Shown here piece after piece: positions 21,468-32,580 of a stretch of 64,000 nucleotides of DNA (positions within the stretch are counted from its first letter, which is position 1; each line of letters opens with the position of its first letter). Position numbers and translations under genes: made by a program. This stretch comes from Anthonomus grandis grandis (lineage: Eukaryota; Arthropoda; Insecta; Coleoptera; Curculionidae). Where the stretch lies: NCBI RefSeq assembly GCF_022605725.1, contig NC_065547.1, positions 6,613,167 through 6,677,166 of the forward strand, read 5' to 3'. The notes under the pieces were generated by a model, which saw only the letters and a list, made by a program, of their open reading frames with translations, had not been told where the DNA came from and did not search any database.

Positions 21468-23199
21468 ATCGAGTCTATTTGAAGACTTCCCCGAATTCGT
21501 TGTTTCAACTTTAATCTTAATTAATAACATTCCCAATTATTAAGTGATGTATTAAAAATTTTATTTTAGTAATGATGTTCAATAAATAAAAAATGTCAAA
21601 AATGTCTTGAGTAGTTTTAATACTGTGTTCCGTAGCAAAATCAGTAATCTTTGTAATACGTCACAACAAAACCAACAATATCCGAATGTTTATATCAAAG
21701 TCAACAATCTCCAATTTTTATTTTTAAATTATGATGGTATTATTGATCCTAAGATGTTTTTCGAATATATTTATACTAAGAAGGACATTTACTAACAAAC
21801 TATACAAACTTATATTTTGAAAAAATATGTTTTCGTATATCTAAATCATTTTTCACCGATTGCCAGACTTATGCTGCTTGGGAGATTGCTGCTTTTGTTA
21901 TGACACGCCTCTATTATTAATAACACTTTGGCATCGCCCAGGCATACTTAAAATTAAATTATTAATTAATTCTTGGGGCAACTCCTCCCAAACATGTGTC
22001 ACAGCAAGACGAAGCTTCAGAGCGCTTTGAAAAAAGTTCGACATCGTTGAAGAAGTTGCCTTTTTAACCAATCCCAAACATGCTCAATTGGATTAATGTC
22101 CGGTGAGGTAGAGGGCCAGGGTAGAAGATTTATTTGATTTTCCTCAATAGCGATTCGTACAAGCCGTGCTCGATGTGGTGGGGCATTATCTTGTTGCAAC
22201 AACGAATTAGGACCCATTTCGCATAAATATGGAACAATTACAGGCAGTAGTATATTATCCCTATAACTTATTCCAGTCATTGTATTTTCCACAAAAATGA
22301 GGTTCGTTTTTCCAAGTCTAATGCCACCCCAAAACATTAGTGATCCACCACGTTGCCTTACTACTTCCTAGGCATGACGCAAGCGACTTTCATTTCCTTC
22401 CTCTCTCCAGACACGAATTCTACCAGAATCAGGATAAAATGAAAATCGAGACTCATCCGTAAAAAGAACTGTGGCCCATCTTTCTTGATTCCAATTAACA
22501 TGTTCTTGGCACCACGTTAATCTTGCACCTCGATTTCCTAAAGTTAACCGAGAAACCCTTAGGGCTCTTCCGGCATGAAGTCCTCTCTCATGCAAACGGT
22601 TTCTAATAGTTTGACCTGAAACCAACTCGACGTTATGCACTTGTGAGAGCTGCTGAACCAAAACAGATGCTGTTACCGTGGGATTTCTTTGAGCTTGCAA
22701 AGTTATAAAACGGTCTTGGGCAGGTGTGGTAACTCGCGACGGGCCTTGTTGCCGTTTTCTAACATCATTTGTCTCTCTATATCTTGTCCACAAACGGTTA
22801 ATTACACTGGGAGATGTATCCAAAGCTCTTGCAACGTCTCTTTGACTTGTTCCTGCCTCAAGCATTCCGACTGCTCTTAGCATTTCCTCTCGAGTTAAAT
22901 GTCGTCTTTCCATTTTTATTGAATAAAAACTAAATCACAATTGTTCGGTTGGAACCACAGAAAATGCGATATTGCGTTAGAATTTAAAAATTATAATCTG
23001 CGTTATTTCGACAAAATGTGCAAGTAGCAAAAAACGCTGTTCTGGCATGATTTTTTGTACCCAAATATTTATTTTACTTTGATGGTCTCTTAATATTAAA
23101 GGTAGTATCTATTTCGTATAAAAATATAAATATATAAAAATTTATAAGGTGAAAAAAACTGTTTTTCTAAGTGTTCCTTAGACCATTTTGATGTGTGTA

Positions 23200-24500
23200 T
23201 TTTGACTGGATTTACTTTTAATGTTTTACATAAATAATTTACTTGTATTCCTTTTTCAGCATTTTTCAAAATTTATACATTTTCTTTTTTTAATTACATT
23301 GAAAAAATATATATGTTTTTAATTTCACAAATTTTGTTGATAATTATGTGTGAAAGGAAGAAAACCTTTTTCAATAAGGTAGTCAAAAAAAAATGGCATT
23401 TAAGTGTTTTGTATATGACCCATCTCTACTATTTTGACTTACAGTTAAAATTTCAAAAAAATTTAATAACTTAAAAACTTAGATTAAATGCAATTATTCA
23501 AAACATACAAATATGTATACATTTTAATAAATTGCATATAGTAAAACTATAATAATTTAGAATTTTGACTGGATTTGCTTTTGAAAATGTATACAAATAT
23601 TCTATGGCTAATTTAATTAGACACATATTTCAGCGTTTGTGAAAATATATACAAATAATTTTTTTTTTAAATATTTGTGCAAATATACATATATTTTTTT
23701 GTAGTCACAAAATGTCCATAACTGAAAATCTTGACTAAAATTAATTATGAAAATTTGTCCCATTATTCTATTGCCATAATTGGACAACTATTTTAGCGTT
23801 TTAAAAAATATTTTCAATTTTTTTTTAATTAGTTCGGAAAAATATATTTTTTTTTTATATTTACCAAATGTTCATAACTCAAAATCTTGACTGTATTTAA
23901 TTTTTAAAATCTGTATATATTTTCTTTGGCCAATTTAATGAGACACTTATTTCAACGTTTGTGAAAATATATACAAATAATTTTTTTAAAATTATTTTGG
24001 AAAAATATATTTTTTTTATGTTTACAAAATGTCCATAACTGAAAATCTTGATTAAAATAATTTTAAAAATTTGTCCTATTATTCTATTACTAGTTTAATT
24101 AGACACCTATTGCAGCATTTTTAAAATATATGTATTTTTTTAAATATCATTAAAAAATTTAATTTCTTGTTTAATTTACGAAATGTCTATAGCTCAAAAT
24201 CTTAACTAAATTCATGTTTGAAAATTTTATGTTTAAATAATTTGACTGGACACTTAAAATAGGTGTTTTTAAGAATGAATGTGTCCATAACTCATAAACA
24301 TGACTAAATACAATTTTTAAAATTTGTTTAAATAATCTCTGGGCAATTTTTTTAAACACCTATTTTATTGTTTTTGAAAATACATACAATTTTTTTCTCT
24401 TTAATTAGTTTATAGTGAAATTTCAATTTTTTTTTGAAAAAAATTTTTTTTTTAAATTTGGAAAAGATAAGAAAAAAGTGTTTATTTAGAAAAAATTAAT
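23200..24500. repeat. A+T-rich satellite, ~155-bp units
   Basis: Units carry 'CCATAACTGAAAATCTTGACT' or a close form at about 23712, 23870, 24033, 24190 and 24294, with runs of T and 'AATTTAATTAGACACCTATT' between them. 23322-23572 is a second copy of 15977-16229. No gene; the frame at 24171-24359 is a by-product of the repeat. Confidence 0.75.
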
Positions 24501-26671
24501 TTATTATTATACTTATTTTTAATTAAAATAATTTATACTATAAACATACAAAAAATAAAAATTTAACTGCTTATATTTTGAATTGTTTTAGTCCAAACAG
24601 TATCATGTAACCTCTCAAATTTCTCTAAATTTTACTCAAAATCCTAAAATATTAACAACCAGATCATAAGCACCAATTTAATAATAATAAAACCACAAAT
24701 CCACAAGAAGCTATAACATCCCTTTAGCAACTGATCAAAAGATTTAAGCCGCTCAGTTATGAAGTCAACGTTAACTAGCGCTTAATACACCAAACTAATT
24801 GTTAACTTTAAACCAAGTTTTAACAAGTGGTTTAATTTTCGGGAAAATTTACCCGAGTTAGAGCTACAGCAAAAAGCGAAACGCGTTAAATTCACATTTT
24901 ACTCCTCACCCATCCCTTAGCTCCGTCCCCACATTTTGTTTCACTACTTTAATTAGTCGTCAAAATTTAACGCTCAAAGTAAAACAGGAAATAATTTTCA
25001 GTAGCGTATGCATGGACTTCTTTACAGCCATTTTGGGGATTTTCCGACGATGGAAAATGTCATTTCAAAGTAAGCGGCATAAAATATACGAGGAAATAAC
25101 TGCCCCATAGGACCGTCTTTTGAACAATAACGCCGTAACCAGACACGTGATAGACACGAGTTATTACACTTAATTTATTTAAAATATAACTCAAGAGGAT
25201 GAGCGAGAAACTTTAAAAGAGAAAATAATTAGTAGGAGTACCGTATACGTTACCGGTGAGCCATTTACGTTGAAAAATTTACAAAACTAATCTCTCTATA
25301 TACTTTGAACTTTGAAGTTGATAGGGAGATTGGAGTTGATCTTGGAGAGAATACTTTGGAGTTTGAACAATGGCATCCAAAACCAAGATGTAAAAAATTT
25401 ATAAAGCCCCCGCATCAAACTTCAGACCGACAGATTCTGTAACCTTAAATCATAGAAAATGCAAACCTCAGTCTGAACCAGTGGAAGAACTTTTAAATAA
25501 GCGCTCTACACAGGAAAATACAAATAAAGCTAATCAGGCTTTAGAATAAAAAATATTTAATTTTTTTTGTAATCTATATCTTTTTAAGACTTATAATATT
25601 AAGCAATTAGTAGAAAAATTATATTCAACTGTGCAATTTTTTTTAAACTTCCTTGGTATCCCTTTTAAAATTTTCGCTGATTTATCAAGACAAACTAAAA
25701 TATTTACTTCATTTATTACTTCGTAATTTGTACTCTTTTAAAAATTACAAATTTTGTATAAATACTATTAAAATATGTATTTAATATAATATGTAATGTA
25801 TTTAATTTAATATAATGCCTATTGATAACGCATAAAACCTATAGATGTTATGCCTTATAGTAAATATTAATTGTATTTGCATTGTGGTTGGCTGGTATTT
25901 TAAAGTGTATAAAGGTTTTCGTTTTATGTTCTTTTTTGCAAAACTTATATTAGTATTTTATATTATATTGTATTGAACATTTTAAATTTAGGTATAGTAT
26001 TTTAGCACTCTAGTTGGGTATTTTTATTTACGTAATTTTTTAATTTTGCCTTAACCATTTTTTAACGGCAATATCTAGGACCTAAGTTTATAGTCCGAAA
26101 TTTGAAATCTAAGTTTTTTTACGATTTCTATTTCAACATTTTAAATATTTCATAAACAAAACTATTATTACAAATTATATTCTTTTTTGTATTTAATTTA
26201 AACTAAAAATAGGAACATGGATATCTATTTGTGAGACTTTAGTTCATTTGAAAGAATTTTCTTTTATGTGGATCCTTAGTGTTTTTATAAAATGTTTTTG
26301 ACAATATTTTTTTTTATTAATATCACACGAAACAATTTCTTCCCATTAGAAGTTTGACAGAAACATCAAAATTTATAAACAAGGACTTATTTAATAACAA
26401 GATTTTTTTTCAAATTAATAACACCAAAGAACCTAATTAAAATGGTGGTACAATTATATACGTCCGATAAAATCTAAATTTTAATTTTGAGATTGTTCAC
26501 ATAGGTGGTACTAGATGCATAGGAATAAATATTTTTGGCCAAAATTTAAAAAAAAATCCCTTAACGCCTTATATCGTCTTTACCGTATAAATATTGATGA
26601 ATTTGTTAAGAACTTCTCTGTTTGTTAAGAAATTATAGAAGATCTTAAAATACATTCACTCTTATGATGTA
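24501..26671. other. No firm gene; one GC-richer patch and one coding-like scrap
   Basis: Positions 24740-25260 are less A+T rich than the flanks, and a short open stretch (ATG 25014, 32 codons) lies in it. That is too little to call a gene. Beyond 25560 the DNA is anonymous A+T-rich sequence with no recognisable repeat end. Confidence 0.35.
25332..25549 (+). pseudogene. Possible coding scrap, family unknown
   Basis: One frame reads VDLGENTLEFEQWHPKPRCK and on into FIKPPH; the neighbouring frame then continues SNFRPTDSVTLNHRKCKPQ to a TAA at about 25549, followed by AATAAAAAA. The unbroken, mixed composition over about 70 codons with one frame change is unusual for this A+T-rich DNA and may be the 3' end of an old gene or gag-like frame. 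I do not recognise it. Confidence 0.25.
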
Positions 26672-27927
26672 CAGGGTCCGGCAAAATGATCTCCCACATT
26701 TTGATTTTTAATAAAAACGCCAATGTAAATGCTATTTATATTTTATTTTTATTAACTAAAAATATATGGTATGCCATTTTGTTTTTATTAAGTTTTGAAA
26801 ATTACAGAGTCCAAGTGGCGACCATTTCTTTCGACACACATTCGAAGCTGATTTCTGAAAGTTTCCATTACTCGAGCAGTAATTTGAGGCGATATTCCTG
26901 TAATTTCTTGACGTATTACTGCTTTCAATTCGTCAATGGTTTGGGGATGATGTTGAAAAACCTTCTCTTTCAGGTAGCCCCAACGGAAAAAGTTGCATGG
27001 GGCAAGATCGGGTGAACGCGCTGGCCACCCAACGTCTCCACGTAACGAGATTACGCGTTCTGGAAACATTTTCCTTAACAGGTCCATTGTTCTCCTTGCT
27101 GTATGAGCTGTAGCCCCATCCTGTTAAAACCACACATCCGAATGTTCAAGTTCCCTAAGTTTTGATTCCAAAAAATTACGTAGCATGTCAACATATCGAT
27201 CAGCAGTTACGGTAACCATTACCCCTCCTTCTTCAAAAAAATAGGGACCGCAAACACCAAAAGAACCAACAGCACACCAAACGGTAACACGTTGGCTGTG
27301 AAGTGGCCTTTCATGGAGCTGCCGCGGATTTTCTGGTGCCCAGTAGCGAAAATTCTGCTTGTTCACACAGCCAGACAAATGGAAATGAGCCTCGTCACTC
27401 GTTATTAAAAGCGCATTTTGTGGGACGTTTTGAAGAATGTCATTGGAACATTTTTGGCGATTTTCCCAGTCCCGTTAACTAAGTTCTTGCACGATCAACA
27501 TTTTGTATGGGTGGAACTTCAGATCGGTGTGCAAAATTCTTCTCACAGAACGATCTGACAAACGCAAAGCAGAGGCATGTTTAGGAGATCGTTCACCTGC
27601 TTCTCTTATAGCTGCAATGTTTTCAGGTGTCCGAACACTTCTGGGTGTACCAGTTGATTTTCTTTTTAAGGCTGAACCTGCAGCTCTAAAATTTGAAACC
27701 CACAACACTATTGTTTTGCGATCTGGAACTGGATGATGTCTACCAAGCGCGAAGTGAGTACGAAAATTTCTTTGTGTCGTAATCACAGATTCGTTACTCA
27801 CAGATCATGGCGACAATAGAAATGGCAAGGCGCGCGCAACCAACCGACTACGCTGAGCTGGCTCCCTCTTTAGTGATTCGGGCTCAGTGGCGGCGCAAAA
27901 TGTGGGAGATCATTTTGCCGGATCCTG
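26672..27927 (-). mobile_element. mariner element, DD41D type, 32-bp TIRs
   Basis: The TIRs at 26672-26703 and 27896-27927 are inverted copies with one mismatch (CAGGGTCCGGCAAAATGATC inward). Each is flanked by TA (26670-26671 and 27928-27929). At 1256 bp it is compact and normal for the group. It encodes one reverse-strand transposase that fills the element. Confidence 0.95.
26788..27808 (-). pseudogene. mariner transposase, DD41D lineage, catalytic Asp lost
   Basis: Reverse strand, about 338 codons, one frame throughout. It has an N-terminal HTH region, then SDEAHFHLSGCVNKQNFRYW (first Asp) and QDGATAHTA (second Asp, codon 27118-27120). The third position, 42 codons on, is Asn (APCNFFRWG, codon 26992-26994) where relatives have Asp. 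Two TAA stops interrupt it, at 27475-27477 and 27124-27126 (the latter replacing Gln of FQQDGA). The natural ATG (27806-27808) is one base out of frame. Three kinds of inactivating change, yet TIRs nearly intact, so it could still be a substrate in trans. Confidence 0.93.
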
Positions 27928-27929
27928 TA

Positions 27930-28773
27930 TATCTTCTATGTAGATTCATATAATGCATTCCTGATAAAACCTAGGATACTTAAAATTATTTAAATAACCT
28001 TTAATTACGTCATATTTATAAAAGATAGAAGAGTTGGCAATATTCGCTATATTCTGTAAGAATAGAATCTAAAATTACTGATTATTGTGATAACTCTGAT
28101 AAAACCTTCTTTTAAGAGGTTGCTAAAAACACAAATTATTTGTTCAATAAATTTTAAATTACTTATTAATATATTTTAAATAAATTAAAATATAATTATT
28201 ACTATACACTCTCAATGACGTTGACCTAGTCTACAATTTATTTGTCGGAAATCTTAAAAAGAAACAAACATGTATTATTTTTGGTTTTCTTAAACCAATT
28301 GAAATTAATGACAAGCTAAACCAAAAAAATAATAAAAATGAACAAACACAAATTGCTTATAACTCAGGATCTTATTTCGATTAAATTTTGAAAATTTGTC
28401 TAAATAGTTTTTGGTCAATTTCATTGATCATCTATATCAATGTTTTTTTAATTTTTATAAAATGTCTATAACTCAAAGTTTTCAATAGATTCAATTTTGA
28501 AAATTAAATTAAATATTCTTTGGAAATTCAGTTGGACACCTGCTTGAGCATTTTTAAAAATATACATTATTTTTTTTTTAGAATATTTAAAAAATCGTTA
28601 ATCATAACATTAATTATTCATAAATTCGTCGCTAATTTAAACTAAGAACAATAACAAACTCAACCACTTTGAAAATAATAAAGATAAAAAGACAGTCAAA
28701 AATCACAGACAATTTCTACAAAAATATGTTTTTTGTCTGTGTTTAATATAAATATGTAAAAAAAGTAACAATT
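27930..28773. repeat. No gene; traces of the ATAACTCAAAA satellite
   Basis: Positions 27930-28340 are anonymous A+T-rich DNA. Around 28355 and 28450 there are phrases CTTATAACTCAGGATCTT and GTCTATAACTCAAAGTTTT, about 95 bp apart, that belong to the satellite at 23.2-24.5 kb. Confidence 0.45.
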
Positions 28774-29255
28774 TTAGGTGATTCAGAATGTTCTTGGGAT
28801 ATAAGATGCGGTAGGAAGTGAAAAAGTGAACTTTTGTCCCCTAAATTGGCATAAATGTCCATCTAACATCAAGAAAACATGAACGATCGCTATGAAAATA
28901 AAAATCCTCTTATTGTATTTGTCCCACATACATAAGAAAGTAAGAAAAGTAATATTTCCATGTAATCTAAAATGTTTATGACATGCGAAATGCGGTAGAA
29001 AATGAAAAAGTGAACTTTTGACCCCTAAATCAGCATAAATATTAATCTGACATCGAGAAATCATAAACGATCGCTTTAAAATTATTTCCCTTGTTGTTCC
29101 AAATTGTTGATCCAAATACATAAGAAAAGTTATATTTCCAGGTTTCTAATACGTGAGATGTGGTGGAAAGTGAAAAAGTAGGCGTTTGTCTCTTAAATCG
29201 GCACAAATGTTCATCTGACATCCAAAAATTTTAGATGATCGCTTTAAAATTATTC
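28774..29255. repeat. Tandem array of ~175-bp units, part left of the Penelope element
   Basis: About 2.7 units. Landmarks in each are GATGCGGTAGAAAGTGAAAA, 'GGCATAAATGTCCATCTGACAT' (or close) and GATCGCTTTAAAATTATTC. GATCGCT occurs at 28885, 29069 and 29236, giving periods of 184 and 167. The frame at 28783-29121 is a by-product of the repeat. The array breaks off at 29255 and resumes at 31991. Confidence 0.85.
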
Positions 29256-29344
29256 GTTGAATAGAAGTCCATATTTTGTAGGAGAATGTGTATATAAAGA
29301 TTATAAATAGGGGAAGTCTTTATCGCCAAGAAAAATGCATGTAG

Positions 29345-29410
29345 GTCACTTAAGCAAATGTATTATGCATTTCGGCTGTGTAAACAGCCATCATCGAATA
29401 CTAAAATAAA
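29345..29410 (-). ncRNA. Hammerhead-like motif, left (inverted) copy, core disrupted
   Basis: On the reverse strand the stem-II hairpin GGCTGT-TTAC-ACAGCC, the GAAA box and the short stem III (ATG...CAT) are intact. The CTGATGA box reads TCGATGA, so this copy should be inactive. Confidence 0.5.
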
Positions 29411-29472
29411 ATACAGGTAATTCAAGGCAGTTTTAAAAAAGTGCTTATTCGCTATAACAATAGAGAACTTAA

Positions 29473-31517
29473 CAGGTAGACAAAATAACAATTTTGAATT
29501 TTTTTTCGAATTCTTTTAAGAACAGTACTGAACCCCATAAATTTCATCCTCGTATTCTTAACTTGTTCAATAATGCTTTTTCTAACCAGGAAATACATCT
29601 TTTAAATATGGGCCTAAAGTTCAGCTTACCACATTTTAATTCAAATTATGTTTCTGAACAGCTTATAATTAAAGCTGAAAGAATTCTAAAAACCAATGAA
29701 CTTTACAAACCAGAGTGTGTGACAGGGCAAATATCCTTTAAAATCAACAAATATTTGAAAGATAACAACATTGATCATCTTTATAATAAGAAAAATAACA
29801 TAGTTTTAAAACAATTAAATAATAAGATGGCCAAGGATAGTTTAGTTTTAACAAAAGCCAACAAGGGAAACTGTATTATTATAATGAATAAACCAAATTA
29901 TTTATCTAGGGTTACTCAGTTCCTAAATTCCAATAATTTTTGCAACCTAACTAACAACCCTATGAATAAGTTTATAGCCCTATTAAAGTTTATTCTTAAA
30001 CAAAGCCAGTTGACTCTTGATTATTTTTTCATCTCCGAAAGAAAACTCATTTCCATAAATCCCTCCACTTCTCTCCTTTACTGCCTACCGAAAATATATA
30101 AAGCTAACTACCCTGTTCGTCCAGTAGTTGCCTACATGAATTTTCCTGCTTCCAGACTTTCTTCTTGGTTATCTACTAATTTACCTTCTACGTTAAACTT
30201 CAACAATCCTTTTTCTATAAAAAATTCTTTTGAATTAACTGAACATTTATTTCCTATACAGATACCACCCCAATCCTGGCTTATCTCTTTTGATGTTACT
30301 AACTTGTTTCCGAGCATACCTCTGAGTGATTGCGTTTCAATAGTCAGAGAATTACTTTATACTAACACTAATTTACCCAGTCATTTCATTTTGGATTTGC
30401 GTTCTCTAGTAAGTAAATTATTATGTGCTCCTTCAAAACTTTTTTCAATTTGACAATAATTTTTTCGAACAAAAAAATTAGCAATGGGCTCTAATTTGTC
30501 CCCTTTTTTAGCCGAACTGTTTATGTATAAACTAGAACAACACATTTTGGAACACCATTTATTTAAAAAATATATAAAAATGGGTTCGCTACGTAGACGA
30601 CATTTTTACTATTTTTAATAGAACCAAAGACGACCTAGAAAACTTTGTTGATTTCATTAATTCTGTTCATCCCAACATACAGTTTACCTATGAGTTAGAG
30701 AAAGAATTAAGTTTGCCATTTCTAGACCTTTTAATCACTTATCACAATAACCATTTTGAATTTCAAATATATCGTAAACCTACAACCACAGATACAGTAA
30801 TACCCTTTACCTCTAATCATCCCTTTAGGCAAAAATTTGCCGCTTTTAATTGTTTTTTTTCATAGATTGTTCGATATTCCACTAAACGATATAAATTTCA
30901 AAAAAGAATATATTATAATTTTACAAATCGCTCGAAATAATGGATATCCTATAAATGTTATTAAGAAGCTATACAATAAACATTTTTTCAAAAAACTGAA
31001 TAAACCATTACTCAGCAAACACAACACCCTCGAATCTTATCGATCTATTACTTACTTTGGCAACGTCTCTTCTAGTGTCGCACAGTGTTTTAAGTCCAAT
31101 CAATTTGTCACTAAACCTAATATTTCTTTTAAAACCAAAAACAACTTGGCAAAACATTTAGTAAACACTAAAGATAAAATACCGATAACACACCAATCTA
31201 GAGTTTACAAGTTAACTTGTTCCCATCCATGTGATATCTGTTATGTCGGCCAAAGCGGAAGGAAAATTGAAGTCAGAGTCAACGAACATTTAAGACTTAT
31301 CACGCGAAATAAAAATACTTTTATTAACAATACCAATTCTCCTTTTGCGAACCACATATTAGAGCCTGGGCATAATTTTGATCCGGGACCTAACACTGAG
31401 GTTCTGCATGTTAGTGAGAAAGGGTTACAATTGGACTCCTCAGACTGCACATGCATTAATGAGCAAACTAAGTTTGACAGTTTACGCTTCTTTGATTCAA
31501 TTAGCCCTAGAAAATAA
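29473..31517 (+). pseudogene. Penelope RT-GIY-YIG polyprotein (frameshifted)
   Basis: The N-terminal part (FHPRILNLFNNAFSNQEI) is followed by RT motifs: TKANKGNCIIIM, LPKIYKANYPVRPVVAY, LISFDVTNLFPSIP, AMGSNLSPFLAELFM (about 30483) and the catalytic YVDD (30590-30601), then SLPFLDLLITY and YRKPTTTD. The C-terminal GIY-YIG nuclease has VYKLTCSHPCDICYVGQSGR (about 31203) with EH and N further on, ending at TAA 31517. Role in the family: target-primed reverse transcription, with nicking by the GIY-YIG domain. Frame changes occur near 30450, between about 30570 and 30590, and near 30840. No ATG is seen at the open start. The main frame is still readable, so the copy is not very old. Confidence 0.93.
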
Positions 31518-31871
31518 CTTTTACCTTTATTGTTTTTAACTCTTTCCTCTTATAACTATTGTATTAATCAAAATTAAAAATCTTTTTTATAACGCAACGC
31601 TTATATACAATAGTTCCTTATAGTACCTTCTTTTAATATGTAGAAATCTGTATCGTCCTAAGTATAAATTTTATATTTTGAATCGTAGATGTCCTTATTG
31701 TACTATGTTTTTAATTTTTATTCTTATATTTATTGTTGTTTTTATTCCCGATAACAAGTAATTTTTGTTTTATTTGGTGAACGTATATGTTTTTTGTAAT
31801 GTTCTGGTAAGTTCTAAATCTGTATTGTTATAGCGAATAAGCTCTTTTTTAAAACTGTCTTGAATTACCTG

Positions 31872-31940
31872 TATTTTATTTTAGTATCTGATGATGGCTG
31901 TTTACACAGTCGAAACGCATAATACATTTACCTAAGGGAG
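31872..31940 (+). ncRNA. Hammerhead-ribozyme-like motif in the Penelope 3' terminal repeat
   Basis: The sense strand has CTGATGA (31888-31894), a stem-II hairpin GGCTGT-TTAC-ACAGTC (31896-31911), GAAA (31912-31915), a very short stem III (ACG..CAT, one mismatch) and a cleavable ATT triplet at 31926-31928. A bulged stem I (TTTAG / CTAAG) can form. Self-cleaving hammerheads in Penelope terminal repeats are established. Two departures here: an extra T between CTGATGA and stem II, and a C-A mismatch in stem III. Activity is therefore uncertain. Confidence 0.6.
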
Positions 31941-31990
31941 CTACATGCATTTTTCTTGGAGATAAAGACTTCCCCTATTTGTAATCTTAA

Positions 31991-32580
31991 AAAATTATTC
32001 CTTTCGTCTATCCATAATCCGAATACATAAGAAAAGCAACATTTCCAGGTAATGTGGAATGCGTATGAGATGTGAGATGCGGTAGGAACTGAAAAAATGG
32101 ACTTGTCATCGTTAAATCGGCAAAAATGTCGATCTGACATACAGAAATTATAAAAGATCGCTATAAAATTATTCCTTTCGTATGTATTTGATTTAAGTAG
32201 GTTAGAAAGGTCATTTTTCTGTGCGATGCAGAATGTTTATGAGATACAAGATGTGGTAGAAAGTGAAAAAGTAGATCTTTGACCCTCAAATTTGTATAAA
32301 TGTCCATCCGACATCCAGAAAACGAATCGATTGCTGTAAATTTTTTCCTTTTATGTGTATTGCTCGAAATACGTAAGAAAAGTGAAATTTCCAAGCAATT
32401 CAGAATATTTCTGAGACGTAAAATGCGGAAGAAAACTAAAAAATTAACTTTGTCCCTTAAATAGGCATAAATGTCAATCTGCCAATCAGAGATCGTAAAC
32501 AATTGCTATAAAATTATTCCCTTCGTATGTATTTGATCCGAATATTTAAGAAAAGTAACATTTCCAGGCGATCCAGAAGA
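31991..32580. repeat. Tandem array of ~175-bp units, part right of the Penelope element
   Basis: Continuation of the array at 28774-29255, with GATCGCT/GATTGCT/AATTGCT landmarks at about 32155, 32329 and 32500 (periods 174 and 171). The last unit breaks off near 32578. Frames here are by-products of the repeat. Confidence 0.85.

Larger units (their letters stand above)
19226..21911 (+). mobile_element. DNA transposon with DGCGGQNKN transposase, nested in Tc1
   Basis: TIRs start GAGGCGTGT and continue with CAAAA and CAGCAATCTCC on both sides. The flanking 4-bp duplication is TATT (19222-19225 and 21912-21915), and the interrupted Tc1 gene confirms it. The element is 2686 bp and carries one spliced gene on the + strand. 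Subterminal copies of CAATCTCC/CAATATCC are repeated at both ends. A 4-bp duplication has been described for Sola elements among others, so Sola-like is possible, but I cannot assign the superfamily from sequence alone. Confidence 0.85.
19199..22913 (-). pseudogene. Tc1 transposase, broken and split by an insertion
   Basis: Starting at ATG 22913 (reverse), it has paired-like helix-turn-helix domains (MERRHLTREEMLRAVGML...; second HTH around SGQTIRNRLHERGL). The catalytic triad is Asp in FTDESRF, Asp in QQDNAPPH and Glu in NPIEHVW, with 34 residues between the last two (DD34E). Defects: in-frame TAG at 22368-22370, a 1-base frame change near 22020, and the insertion of the 2.7-kb element in the last codons. 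Reading across that insertion restores the expected end (...CQSVINNRGEPSGY, stop at 19199-19201), like the Tc1 consensus tail. Function in life was TA-specific cut-and-paste. Confidence 0.93.
18951..23197 (-). mobile_element. Tc1-like element (DD34E), interrupted by a nested transposon
   Basis: Both ends read CACACATCAAAATGGTCTA inward (18951 rightwards; 23197 leftwards) with one mismatch over about 27 bp. Each is flanked by TA (18949-18950 and 23198-23199). Removing the nested element 19226-21911 and its 4-bp duplication leaves about 1.56 kb, the normal Tc1 size. The transposase is on the reverse strand. The element sits in an A+T-rich satellite. Confidence 0.9.
29256..31990 (+). mobile_element. 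Penelope-like retroelement with inverted terminal repeats
   Basis: It is flanked by a 10-bp duplication AAAATTATTC (29246-29255 and 31991-32000) inside a tandem array. A solitary copy of the same left end at 55484 starts at the same base, which fixes the boundary. Terminal repeats 29297-29470 and 31811-31988 are inverted copies, an arrangement known for Penelope elements. Between them is one long coding region with RT and GIY-YIG endonuclease on the + strand. Each terminal copy contains a hammerhead-like motif. Confidence 0.92.

Noticed and set aside
26420..26540. Possible GIY-YIG scrap (HIGGTR-like reading)
   Set aside because: Only a few residues, no neighbouring Penelope motifs.
26686..27015. 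109-codon + strand frame in mariner 2
   Set aside because: Opposite the reverse-strand transposase; no motif.
28783..29121. 112-codon reverse-strand frame
   Set aside because: Lies wholly in the ~175-bp tandem array; the same frame is broken in the other units.
32161..32502. 113-codon reverse-strand frame
   Set aside because: Also tandem-array sequence.
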